Assembly: GCA_900107365.1 (NCBI GenBank)
Contig: FNPS01000001.1
Coordinates: 372,001-436,000 of the forward strand
Reading direction: 5' to 3'
Source: Flavobacterium aquidurense
GTDB taxonomy: Bacteria; Bacteroidota; Bacteroidia; Flavobacteriales; Flavobacteriaceae
Length of the DNA stretch: 64,000 bases
Below are positions 1-8,522 of the stretch, piece after piece; the first letter of the stretch is position 1, and every line of letters starts with the position of its first letter. The notes under the pieces are model-generated. The model was not told the origin of the DNA and ran no database searches. It saw only the letters and a list, made by a program, of their open reading frames with translations. The position numbers and the translations under genes were made by a program.

Positions 1-48
1 TTTATTGAGAAATTATAAAGTAATTTAATTTCGAATCTATTTTGTTTT

Positions 49-56
49 TATATTTG
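49..56 (+). promoter_or_regulatory. Putative -7 box (TATATTTG) for the MscS gene
   Basis: The octamer matches the Bacteroidota -7 consensus TAnnTTTG and lies 34 bases before the ATG at 91. No TTG is found at the expected -33 distance, so only half of the promoter is supported. Confidence 0.35.
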
Positions 57-90
57 TTAGAAAGGATAATCAATTTATTTTTAGCGTTAT

Positions 91-1743
91 ATGAAAAAGA
101 AATTACTTTGTTTTTTATTATTGTTTGTTGTTTTATTTTCGTCGGTAGTATCTGCTCAAAAAGATACCTTAAAAACGGTACAAACAACCATTCCTCAGGC
201 CAAATTAAAAGGTTATCCGATAGTTCCTTTTAAAGACACTCTATTTTACGTCTATAATAAGGTAGGGTCTTTTTCTGCAGAAAACAGAGCAAACGCTATT
301 ACTGAAAAAATCAGAAAACTCTATCATGATTCTTTTTTTGAAAGCGATTCGATTGTTGTGGTTCCTTCTGATATCTCTCAGGATATCACATACAAAGGAG
401 ATTTTATTATTATGTCTGTTTTAGATATTGATGCAAAAATCGAAAATGAAACCCCGGCGTTTATTGCAAAACGGAATCTAACTTTAATAAAAAATGCTGT
501 TGTTTATCAAAATGCAAACTATTCGCAGCTTCCAAAGCGTCTGGGCTATACTGCTTTATTAATTTTAATAATCGGTTTGGTTTTATACTTTGTGGGTAAA
601 ATTTTTAATTGGATAAAATTTAGAATCTTAAAAAAGAGCGACAAATACTTTAAAGGTTTCACTTATAATAATATCAGTATTTTGTCACCACACAAACAAC
701 AGTTTGTATTAATGCGATTGTTTGGTGTTATTAAAATGATCACGCTTATTTTTATTGTTTATCTCTCATTACCCGTTTTATTTAGCATATTTCCAGCCAC
801 AGAAGCCTATACAACGACTTTATTACGTTGGATATTAACTCCCGCAAAATTGGCTATCATGGGCTTTGTCGACTTTTTACCAAGCCTGATAACTATTATT
901 GTCATTATTATCATTTTTAGATATAGTATAAAAATTATAAAATTCTTCTTCGATGAGATAAAAAAAGAAAACATAAAAATTGACGGTTTTTATAATGATT
1001 GGGCAATGCCAACTTTTAATATCATCAGATTATTAATGTATGCTTTTATGCTGGTTATTATTTTTCCGTATCTGCCAGGTTCTGATTCTCCTATTTTCAA
1101 AGGGGTTTCTGTATTTGTTGGTGTTTTGTTTTCATTAGGTTCTTCAAATGCTATTGCCAATATGGTGGCAGGGTTGGTAATAACGTATATGCGACCATTT
1201 AAAATTGGTGATTTTATAAAAATTGGTGATGTCAGTGGAGAAGTAATTGAGAAAACGGCATTGGTTACGCGTATCAGAACACCTAAATTTGAGGATATTA
1301 CGATTCCGAATGCCACTGTTTTATCTAGTACTTCTACGAATTTTTCGGCGAACACAAAGCATGCTACTAACGGATTATTAATACATACAACGGTAACAAT
1401 TGGTTATGATGTACCTTGGGCAGCCATCCATAAAGCATTAATTGATGCTGCTTTAAAAACGGATATGACAGAGAAAACTCCGGAGCCTTTTGTTTTGCAA
1501 ACGAGCCTGGATGACTTTTATGTATCCTATCAAATTAATGTTTATACGAAAGAACCTACGAAACAGCCAAGGATCTATTCGTCCTTACATCAGAATATTC
1601 AGGACTCTTTTAATGCTGCCGGAATTGAAATTATGTCACCACATTATAATGCGTTACGTGACGGAAATACTACAACTATTCCCGAAAATTATTTAAATCC
1701 CGATTATCAGGCACCTTCATTTAACGTTAAAAATAAAGATTAA
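91..1743 (+). CDS. Mechanosensitive ion channel (MscS family)
   Basis: A 550-residue MscS-type channel that would release solutes through the inner membrane during hypo-osmotic shock. Residues 1-22 form a signal peptide (ending VVSAQ) and are followed by about 120 periplasmic residues. Several hydrophobic segments follow (about 150-170, 205-230, 250-280 and 310-335), then the pore helix rich in Gly, Ala and Ser (near SLGSSNAIANMVAGLV) and the soluble MscS beta domain (IGDFIKIGDVSGEV, DITIPNATVL). It is longer than E. coli MscS (286 residues) because of the N-terminal extension, so it resembles the medium-sized YnaI/YbdG type. It stands alone with its own upstream region. The assignment to the family is secure; gating role is inferred. 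Confidence 0.9.
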   Translation: MKKKLLCFLLLFVVLFSSVVSAQKDTLKTVQTTIPQAKLKGYPIVPFKDTLFYVYNKVGSFSAENRANAITEKIRKLYHDSFFESDSIVVVPSDISQDITYKGDFIIMSVLDIDAKIENETPAFIAKRNLTLIKNAVVYQNANYSQLPKRLGYTALLILIIGLVLYFVGKIFNWIKFRILKKSDKYFKGFTYNNISILSPHKQQFVLMRLFGVIKMITLIFIVYLSLPVLFSIFPATEAYTTTLLRWILTPAKLAIMGFVDFLPSLITIIVIIIIFRYSIKIIKFFFDEIKKENIKIDGFYNDWAMPTFNIIRLLMYAFMLVIIFPYLPGSDSPIFKGVSVFVGVLFSLGSSNAIANMVAGLVITYMRPFKIGDFIKIGDVSGEVIEKTALVTRIRTPKFEDITIPNATVLSSTSTNFSANTKHATNGLLIHTTVTIGYDVPWAAIHKALIDAALKTDMTEKTPEPFVLQTSLDDFYVSYQINVYTKEPTKQPRIYSSLHQNIQDSFNAAGIEIMSPHYNALRDGNTTTIPENYLNPDYQAPSFNVKNKD

Positions 1744-1991
1744 GAAAAAGACAACTTATTGATTAAGTGATGTTAATATTTAAATTTTAACACTTGATTC
1801 TTTTGTCATTTAATTTATAAAAATTAACTTTATCTTGAATTTTCAGCAGCACTTTGCGCTATAACCTGCATAATGTTGTGTTAAATGCAATAAAATTTGT
1901 GTTTTAGTGTTTTTAAAGTACTAATTAGTTAGCAAAAATTGTTAAAATTTAAGAAAGTAGAAATTAGGCTTAATTTAAATGGTTTGTGATT

Positions 1992-2291
1992 ATGAAAAAA
2001 AATCAACTGAGTCAGGAACAAAGTTTACAAGTATTTTCGAATATGATCTCAAATAAGGTTCATAAAGGATTTAAACTTGAAGAAAGAAATGACAAAATGC
2101 TTTTTGCAGTTCTTTCTAAAGGAGGGAAGGTTGTTAATCATGGTTTGAATTTTACCATTTTTTGTCTAACCTTAGGATTATGGTCATTTGCATGGTTGTA
2201 CCTTACTTTACAGGCTTCTAAAGAGAAAAAGATTTTAGTTGCTATCGATGAGGATGGTTTTCCATTTGAAGAAAGATGTTTGGTGGCTTAA
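1992..2291 (+). CDS. Small conserved membrane protein, unknown function
   Basis: A 99-residue protein starting MKKNQLSQEQ. A GTG two codons upstream is also possible, but the ATG at 1992 followed by AAA-rich codons is the likelier start. Residues from about 55 to 78 form one hydrophobic segment (FTIFCLTLGLWSFAWLYLTL), preceded by a charged N-terminal half and followed by a short charged tail. I do not recognise a named family. The gene is monocistronic and ends just before a perfect hairpin shared with convergent uvrA. Confidence 0.7.
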   Translation: MKKNQLSQEQSLQVFSNMISNKVHKGFKLEERNDKMLFAVLSKGGKVVNHGLNFTIFCLTLGLWSFAWLYLTLQASKEKKILVAIDEDGFPFEERCLVA

Positions 2292-2313
2292 CACATTAAA
2301 TTCCAAAAATTTT

Positions 2314-2359
2314 AAATTCCAAATTCCAATACGATAATCGTTATTGGAATTTGGAATTT
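2314..2359. terminator. Bidirectional terminator between convergent genes
   Basis: Arms at 2314-2331 and 2342-2359 are an 18-bp perfect inverted repeat (AAATTCCAAATTCCAATA) with a 10-base loop. T-rich DNA follows on the right, and A-rich sequence on the left serves uvrA transcription from the minus strand. Confidence 0.8.
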
Positions 2360-2367
2360 TTTATAAT

Positions 2368-5163
2368 TTAAATTTTGTCTTTTAAATAAATACCCGTAAC
2401 AGATTCTTTTACTTTTACAATATCTTCTGGTGTTCCAACTGCCAATAAATGTCCGCCATTTTCTCCTCCCTCCGGACCAAGATCAATAATCCAGTCTGCA
2501 CATTTTATTAAATCGAGATTGTGTTCAATTACAATTATTGAATGCCCCTTTTCAATCAAGGCATCAAATGACTTTAATAGCTTTTTAATGTCATGAAAAT
2601 GCAATCCGGTTGTTGGTTCGTCAAAAACAAATAAAGCTTTGTCTTTAGTTGCTCCTTTTACTAGAAAAGAAGCCAGTTTAATACGTTGTGCTTCGCCACC
2701 AGAAAGTGTAGAAGAAGATTGTCCTAATTGTACATATCCTAAACCAACATCTTGTAAAGGTTGCAGTTTTTGAGTGATTTTGGTTTGCTTGTTTTTTTCG
2801 AAAAAGGCAATTGCATCATCAATAGTCATTGTTAGAATATCGTTGATGTTTTTCTCATCAAAATGGATCTCTAAAATCTCTTTTTTGAAACGTTTTCCAC
2901 CACAAGTTTCGCATGGTAAAGAAACATCGGCCATAAATACCATTTCAACATTTATAGAGCCTTCTCCTTTGCATGTTTCGCATCGGCCTCCATCAACATT
3001 AAAAGAAAAATGTTTTGCCTGATAACCTCTTATTTTGGATAATTTTTCTTTGGCATACAAATCACGAATATCGTCGTAAGCTTTGATGTAAGTGACAGGA
3101 TTCGATCTTGAACTTCTTCCAATAGGATTCTGATCTACATATTCAATATGTTTAATCTGTGAGAAAGAACCTTTTATTTCGGTAAACTGACCCGCTTTTT
3201 CAGCAGCATTTTCCAGTTTTTTCTGCATCGCAGGAAAAAGAATCTTTTTAATCAAAGTACTTTTTCCACTACCTGAAACTCCTGTAATTACAGTTAAAAC
3301 ATCTAAGGGAAATGTTACATTAATATTTTTTAAATTGTTTTCGCGTGCTCCAACTATATCAATATGATTTTTGAATTTTCGTCTTTTCTTCGGAACAGCA
3401 ATTTCTAAATCTCCATTTAAATATTTAGCAGTAAGCGATTCTGATTTCAGGATTTCATCATAAGTGCCCTGCGCAACTAAATTTCCTCCAAAAGTTCCGG
3501 CTTCAGGACCAATATCAATAATCATGTCGGCAGCTTTCATGATATCTTCATCATGTTCTACTACAATAACAGTATTTCCTAAGTCACGAAGGGAAAGCAA
3601 AACTTTAATCAATCGCTCAGAATCTTTCGGATGTAAACCAATACTTGGTTCATCTAAAATATACATAGAACCAACCAAACTACTTCCTAATGAAGTTGCT
3701 AAATTAATACGCTGAGATTCACCTCCGGAAAGTGTTGAGGAATTTCTGTTTAGCGTAAGATAATCCAAACCAACTTCTGTCAAAAAGGATAAGCGATTAT
3801 TGATTTCAAGCATCAAACGTTTGGCAATTTGCTGTTCGTATTTGTCTAATTCAAGATTTTTGAAAAAGGTAACCAAATGTTTAATGGGAAGATCAACTAA
3901 ATCTGAAACTGTTTTTCCACCAATTTTCACATACGAAGCTTCTTCACGTAAGCGTTTTCCGCGACAGGCGTGACATTTCGTTTTTCCGCGATAACGTGAT
4001 AACATTACACGGTTCTGAATTTTATAATTTTTTTCTTCTAACTCTCTAAAGAAATCATTTAACCCTTGAAAATATTGATTCCCTTTCCAGATTAGATCTT
4101 TTTGATCTTCCGTTAATTGGAAATAAGGTTTATGGATTGGAAAGTCGAATTTGTAAGCATGTTTCACCAATTCGTCTTTGTACCAACTCATACTATCACC
4201 TCTCCAGGGATAAATAGCGCTTTCAAATACAGATAATGAAGTATTAGGGACTACTAAATCTGCATCGATTCCAATGATATTTCCATAACCTTCACAAACC
4301 GGGCAGGCGCCATATGGATTATTAAAACTAAATAGGTGAACATTGGGTTCTAAGAAAGTGATTCCGTCCAATTCAAAATTATTCGAATAGCTAAATCTTT
4401 TATCTGAGTTTAATTCCTGCAAATAACAAATTCCTTTTCCTTCAAAAAAAGCAGTTTGTACTGCATCAGCCAAACGGTTGTAGAATTCTTCTTCCTCTTT
4501 AACAACAATTCTGTCAATAATAAGCAGAATGTCTTTATTGTCTAATTTATGAACTTCTGTTGGTGTAAATTCATCTAAACGAACCATTTCGTTGTCAACC
4601 AGAATACGGGCAAAACCTTGCTGTAAAAGGACTTTGAGCTTGTCTTCAAGTTGTCTTCCTTCTTCCAGATGAATAGGAGAAAGCAATAACCATTTACTGT
4701 CTAATTCAAATTTTTTTACATCAGAAACAACATCAGTAACGGTGTTTTTCTTGACTTCTAATCCGGAAATTGGCGAATAAGTACGTCCGATTCTGGCGAA
4801 TAAAAGCTTTACATAATCGTATATTTCTGTTGAAGTTCCAACTGTAGAACGGGCATTGGTGGTATTTACTTTTTGTTCAATAGCAATCGCGGGTGCAATA
4901 CCTTTTATGTACTCTACTTTTGGCTTGTCTAAACGGCCAAGGAATTGACGTGCATATGAGGATAAACTTTCAACATAGCGACGTTGTCCTTCGGCATACA
5001 AAGTATCAAATGCCAGACTTGATTTCCCTGATCCTGAAAGACCTGTGATAACGACAAGTTTATTTCGGGGAATAGCGACATCTACATTTTTTAGATTGTG
5101 TACCTGCGCTCCTTTAATGATAATATTATGTTTTGGGTCGAGTTTTGAAAGATCAATTTGCAT
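2368..5163 (-). CDS. uvrA: Excinuclease ABC subunit A
   Basis: UvrA is the damage-recognising ATPase of nucleotide excision repair. Its two ABC modules are visible. The first has Walker A GLSGSGKSSLAF near the N terminus and the signature LSGGESQRI; the second has GVSGSGKSTLI, the signature LSGGEAQRI and the Walker B stretch LFVFDEPTTGLH. Cys motifs CPVCEGYG and CHACRGKR mark the first zinc module, and CETCKGEG with CETCGGKR the second. The frame extends to a TTG at 5175, but the ATG at 5163 (MQIDLSKLDP) is preferred, giving 931 residues, normal for UvrA. It is transcribed alone, divergent from the glucan locus. Confidence 0.97.
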   Translation of the reverse strand: MQIDLSKLDPKHNIIIKGAQVHNLKNVDVAIPRNKLVVITGLSGSGKSSLAFDTLYAEGQRRYVESLSSYARQFLGRLDKPKVEYIKGIAPAIAIEQKVNTTNARSTVGTSTEIYDYVKLLFARIGRTYSPISGLEVKKNTVTDVVSDVKKFELDSKWLLLSPIHLEEGRQLEDKLKVLLQQGFARILVDNEMVRLDEFTPTEVHKLDNKDILLIIDRIVVKEEEEFYNRLADAVQTAFFEGKGICYLQELNSDKRFSYSNNFELDGITFLEPNVHLFSFNNPYGACPVCEGYGNIIGIDADLVVPNTSLSVFESAIYPWRGDSMSWYKDELVKHAYKFDFPIHKPYFQLTEDQKDLIWKGNQYFQGLNDFFRELEEKNYKIQNRVMLSRYRGKTKCHACRGKRLREEASYVKIGGKTVSDLVDLPIKHLVTFFKNLELDKYEQQIAKRLMLEINNRLSFLTEVGLDYLTLNRNSSTLSGGESQRINLATSLGSSLVGSMYILDEPSIGLHPKDSERLIKVLLSLRDLGNTVIVVEHDEDIMKAADMIIDIGPEAGTFGGNLVAQGTYDEILKSESLTAKYLNGDLEIAVPKKRRKFKNHIDIVGARENNLKNINVTFPLDVLTVITGVSGSGKSTLIKKILFPAMQKKLENAAEKAGQFTEIKGSFSQIKHIEYVDQNPIGRSSRSNPVTYIKAYDDIRDLYAKEKLSKIRGYQAKHFSFNVDGGRCETCKGEGSINVEMVFMADVSLPCETCGGKRFKKEILEIHFDEKNINDILTMTIDDAIAFFEKNKQTKITQKLQPLQDVGLGYVQLGQSSSTLSGGEAQRIKLASFLVKGATKDKALFVFDEPTTGLHFHDIKKLLKSFDALIEKGHSIIVIEHNLDLIKCADWIIDLGPEGGENGGHLLAVGTPEDIVKVKESVTGIYLKDKI

Positions 5164-5479
5164 AAAAAAAGTCAATTTTTACAAAAGTAATCAATTTTGA
5201 ATTGAGTTTTGTTAATGCCATTGTTCCAAATCTTAACAGATTTCAATAGAGTCTTGTTCATTAAATCCCAATTAATCATTCATTTTTTGTTTCACGCAGA
5301 TTTGAGCAGATTTAATTTGAATAAATAAGCTGCGCTGATCTGCTAATATCTTTTTAAAGCTGCGTGAAAAGCTTTGCACAATTCTGTATGTTTAATTTAT
5401 TTTTATGCAATGAATTGTTTTAATGCAAAATATCCTATTTTAGAACTGCTTTAAAACTATTTTAAATTCTGACCAAATT
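5164..5479. other. Intergenic region with nested inverted repeat
   Basis: This 316-base spacer between divergent uvrA and the SusR-like gene holds no credible ORF. A CAAAAGTA at 5182-5189 is a possible minus-strand -7 box for uvrA. A nested inverted repeat (outer arms 5290-5299 TTTCACGCAG and 5360-5369 CTGCGTGAAA; inner arms 5305-5311 AGCAGAT and 5338-5344 ATCTGCT) occupies the middle. Confidence 0.6.
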
Positions 5480-8281
5480 TTGAAAACAAAACTATCTACA
5501 CTATTATTTTTGATGAGCTTTTTCCTGTTTTCGCAGGAGTTTCCGCCAATAGTAAAATATTCTTCTTCTGTTTATGGCGCAGGAAATCAAAGTTGGATGA
5601 TTTCGCAAGATGATCAGAACTATTTATATTTTGCCAACAATGATGGACTTTTAGAGTTTAATGGCACAACCTGGCAATTGTACCCGGCTCCAAACGAAAC
5701 GATTATTCGATCTGTTAAAGTCATTGGAACAAAAATCTATACGGGCTGTTATATGAATTTTGGTTATTGGACCAGACAGACAAACGGGAAATTAAAATAT
5801 ACTTCACTAAGTGATACCATTAAAGATAAAATATTAGACGACGAACAGTTTTGGAATATCCTGAAATACGATCAGTGGATTTTGTTTCAATCCTTAAACC
5901 GAATTTATATTTACGACACGAAAACGGGAAAATTTAAAATTATTGCGCCTAAAAATGGTGTTATAAAATCGTTTTCTCCTAAAAATGCAATTTATTTTCA
6001 GACCATAAAAGAAGGGCTTTTTGAAATTGAAAGCGGAAAAGCAAAGTTAGTTTCAGACCACCCAATCCTTAAGAAATTTACAATCGTAAATATTTTTACA
6101 ACAGACGATGGTTTGCTGATTCAGACACAATTGGATGGTATTTATAAATTAGTTGGGAATAGTTTAACCCGTTTTGTTACAGATGTCGATGCCGAATTAA
6201 AGTCAAGTTTTGTCTACAGCAGTCAATTTCTTCAGGATGGAAGTTTTGCTTTAGGAACGGTTTCTAACGGAATTTTTGTTTTATCAGGTAGCGGAAAATT
6301 AAAATATCATATTTCACAGCGAAAAGGGTTGAGCAATAATACGGCGCTTTCACTTTTTGAAGATAAGGATCAGAATTTATGGGCTGGATTAGATAACGGA
6401 ATCAATTGTATTAATATTAATTCGCCAGTACACAGTTTTACAGATGATTCTGGCGTATTGGGAACCGTTTATGCATCGGCAACTTTTAATGGAATACTGT
6501 ATGTTGGAACAAATCAGGGACTGTTTTGTAAACCAAATCAAAGTCATGCTGAGTTTAAATTTATAAATGGAACAAAAGGACAGGTTTGGTCGCTTTATGT
6601 TTATGATAATACGCTTTTCTGTGGGCATGATTCCGGTACTTTCATCATCACTAATGATTCGGCAAGAAATATATTTTCTGCTTCTGGAACCTGGAAATTT
6701 GAACCAGTTCCGAGTGCTAAAAATCAATTGCTTCAGGGAAATTACTACGGAATTTCAGTTCTTGAAAAAGTTGGGAATCAATGGGTTTTCAAAAATAAAA
6801 TTAAAGGTTTTGATTATTCATCACGATACTTCGAAATTACAAATAATTTTGATGTTTATGTAAGTCACGAATACAAAGGAATCTTTAGATTGAAATTAGA
6901 TAAATCAGTATCAAAAACACGAGGTTTTTATACTTATAAATCTCCTCAAAAAGGAAAAAATGCAAGTTTAACTAAATTCAATAATCAAATTTATTATGCT
7001 TACAAAGGTGGCATTTTTAATTTAAACCCGAACACTAAATTATTTGAAAAAGATAATTTGCTAAGTTCTATTTTTGAAAAAGACGAATATACTTCAGGGA
7101 AGCTAATTGTTGATAATTCGAATAAAATATGGTTGTTTTCTAAAAATTACATTCACTATTTTTCTGCCAGTAAACTGAGTAATCAATTAAAACAAAACGT
7201 TATTCCGATACCAGCTTCTTTGACCAATTCAATGTTGGGGTTTGAGAATATTACACAAATTTCTAAATCAACATACTTAATTGGTACTACAGATGGTTAT
7301 TATACATTAAATATAGATGATCTAAGTTTTAAAAATTATATCGTTTTTATAACTGATATTACCATAAACAAGCAAAATGAAACACTTACAAACGTAGCAA
7401 TTCAAAATGAAGGAAGTTTTCATTCTAACGAAAACAATATCACTTTAAATTACACTGTTCCGGAGTATAATAAATACATTAATTCAGAATATCAATATTT
7501 ATTAGAAGGATTTCAGAATGACTGGAGCGAGTGGAGCACAAAATCTACAGTAAATTTCAAGAATTTATCTCCCGGAAAATATACTTTTAAAGTACGGGCG
7601 CGTTATGCTAACACGATTTTGCAAAATACAGCCACTTATACATTTGTCGTTTTAAAACCTTGGTATTTGACTAATTTGGCCTGTTTTATTTATTTTCTGT
7701 TGTTAGTGATAATGGCTTATTTTATTAATAAAGCGTATAGAAATTATTATCATAAACAAAAAGAGAAATTAATTGAAGAGAATAATCTTTTGCTTGAGAT
7801 TAAAGAGTTAGAAAATGAACGACAATTAATGAAGGTAAGAAATGAGCAGCTTTCTCAGGATGTTGATAGTAAAAATCGGGAATTGGCTGTTTCGACAATG
7901 AGTTTAAATAGTAAAAACGAATTGTTGGCATTCATCAAAGAAGATTTAAAGAAAACAACTCAGGATGATAATAAAAATATTAAATCTGTAATAAGTACCA
8001 TCAATAAAAATATTACAGAGGACGATTCCTGGAATGTTTTTAAGGAAGCTTTTGATAATGCCGATAAAGATTTCTTAAAAAGAATCAAACAAGTTCACCC
8101 TTTATTGACTCCAAACGATCTTAGGCTTTGCGCTTATTTGCGACTGAATCTTTCTTCTAAAGAGATAGCACCTTTATTTAATATTTCTGTTCGAAGTGTT
8201 GAAATAAAAAGATATCGTTTGCGTAAAAAAATGGATTTACAGCACGAAATTGGGTTGGTTGAATATATTCTTGCTGTATAG
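5480..8281 (+). CDS. SusR-like membrane-spanning sensor/regulator
   Basis: A 933-residue one-component regulator next to SusC/SusD. Order of parts: signal peptide (1-19), beta-propeller sensor with periodic NGLL/DNGI-type repeats (to about 640), a Y_Y_Y domain (about 650-722), one transmembrane helix (about 727-752), a coiled coil (about 753-830) and a LuxR-type helix-turn-helix (about 870-925, with LSSKEIAPLFNISVRSVEIKRYRLRKKM). There is no kinase or receiver domain, so the periplasmic sugar signal would act directly on the DNA-binding end, as proposed for SusR. The TTG at 5480 is chosen because the next ATG (5513) cuts the signal peptide. It probably controls the genes at 8523-17270. Confidence 0.88.
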   Translation: MKTKLSTLLFLMSFFLFSQEFPPIVKYSSSVYGAGNQSWMISQDDQNYLYFANNDGLLEFNGTTWQLYPAPNETIIRSVKVIGTKIYTGCYMNFGYWTRQTNGKLKYTSLSDTIKDKILDDEQFWNILKYDQWILFQSLNRIYIYDTKTGKFKIIAPKNGVIKSFSPKNAIYFQTIKEGLFEIESGKAKLVSDHPILKKFTIVNIFTTDDGLLIQTQLDGIYKLVGNSLTRFVTDVDAELKSSFVYSSQFLQDGSFALGTVSNGIFVLSGSGKLKYHISQRKGLSNNTALSLFEDKDQNLWAGLDNGINCININSPVHSFTDDSGVLGTVYASATFNGILYVGTNQGLFCKPNQSHAEFKFINGTKGQVWSLYVYDNTLFCGHDSGTFIITNDSARNIFSASGTWKFEPVPSAKNQLLQGNYYGISVLEKVGNQWVFKNKIKGFDYSSRYFEITNNFDVYVSHEYKGIFRLKLDKSVSKTRGFYTYKSPQKGKNASLTKFNNQIYYAYKGGIFNLNPNTKLFEKDNLLSSIFEKDEYTSGKLIVDNSNKIWLFSKNYIHYFSASKLSNQLKQNVIPIPASLTNSMLGFENITQISKSTYLIGTTDGYYTLNIDDLSFKNYIVFITDITINKQNETLTNVAIQNEGSFHSNENNITLNYTVPEYNKYINSEYQYLLEGFQNDWSEWSTKSTVNFKNLSPGKYTFKVRARYANTILQNTATYTFVVLKPWYLTNLACFIYFLLLVIMAYFINKAYRNYYHKQKEKLIEENNLLLEIKELENERQLMKVRNEQLSQDVDSKNRELAVSTMSLNSKNELLAFIKEDLKKTTQDDNKNIKSVISTINKNITEDDSWNVFKEAFDNADKDFLKRIKQVHPLLTPNDLRLCAYLRLNLSSKEIAPLFNISVRSVEIKRYRLRKKMDLQHEIGLVEYILAV

Positions 8282-8460
8282 GAAGTCAAAAAACACCCTA
8301 AATAAACTATACATTACCTCAACATTAACGTTTTGTTGTGCTTTTTGAGTGTTTTTGTTAAGGAAATTAACATTTGTAATTTATAGTTAAATCAGGCATT
8401 TTTTTAATATATCAGTAATTAAGTGGTATTTTTTTTATGATGTATGTTTTTTGTTGAGGT

Positions 8461-8468
8461 TAATTTTG
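8461..8468 (+). promoter_or_regulatory. Putative -7 box (TAATTTTG) for the glucan locus
   Basis: The octamer fits TAnnTTTG and lies about 55 bases before the susC start. No good TTG is present 17-23 bases upstream, which would fit an activator-dependent promoter, but that is inference. Confidence 0.35.
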
Positions 8469-8522
8469 TCGTTTTCCTAATGGGATCTGATAATTTTATC
8501 TTTCAATAAAAACTAACTAATT

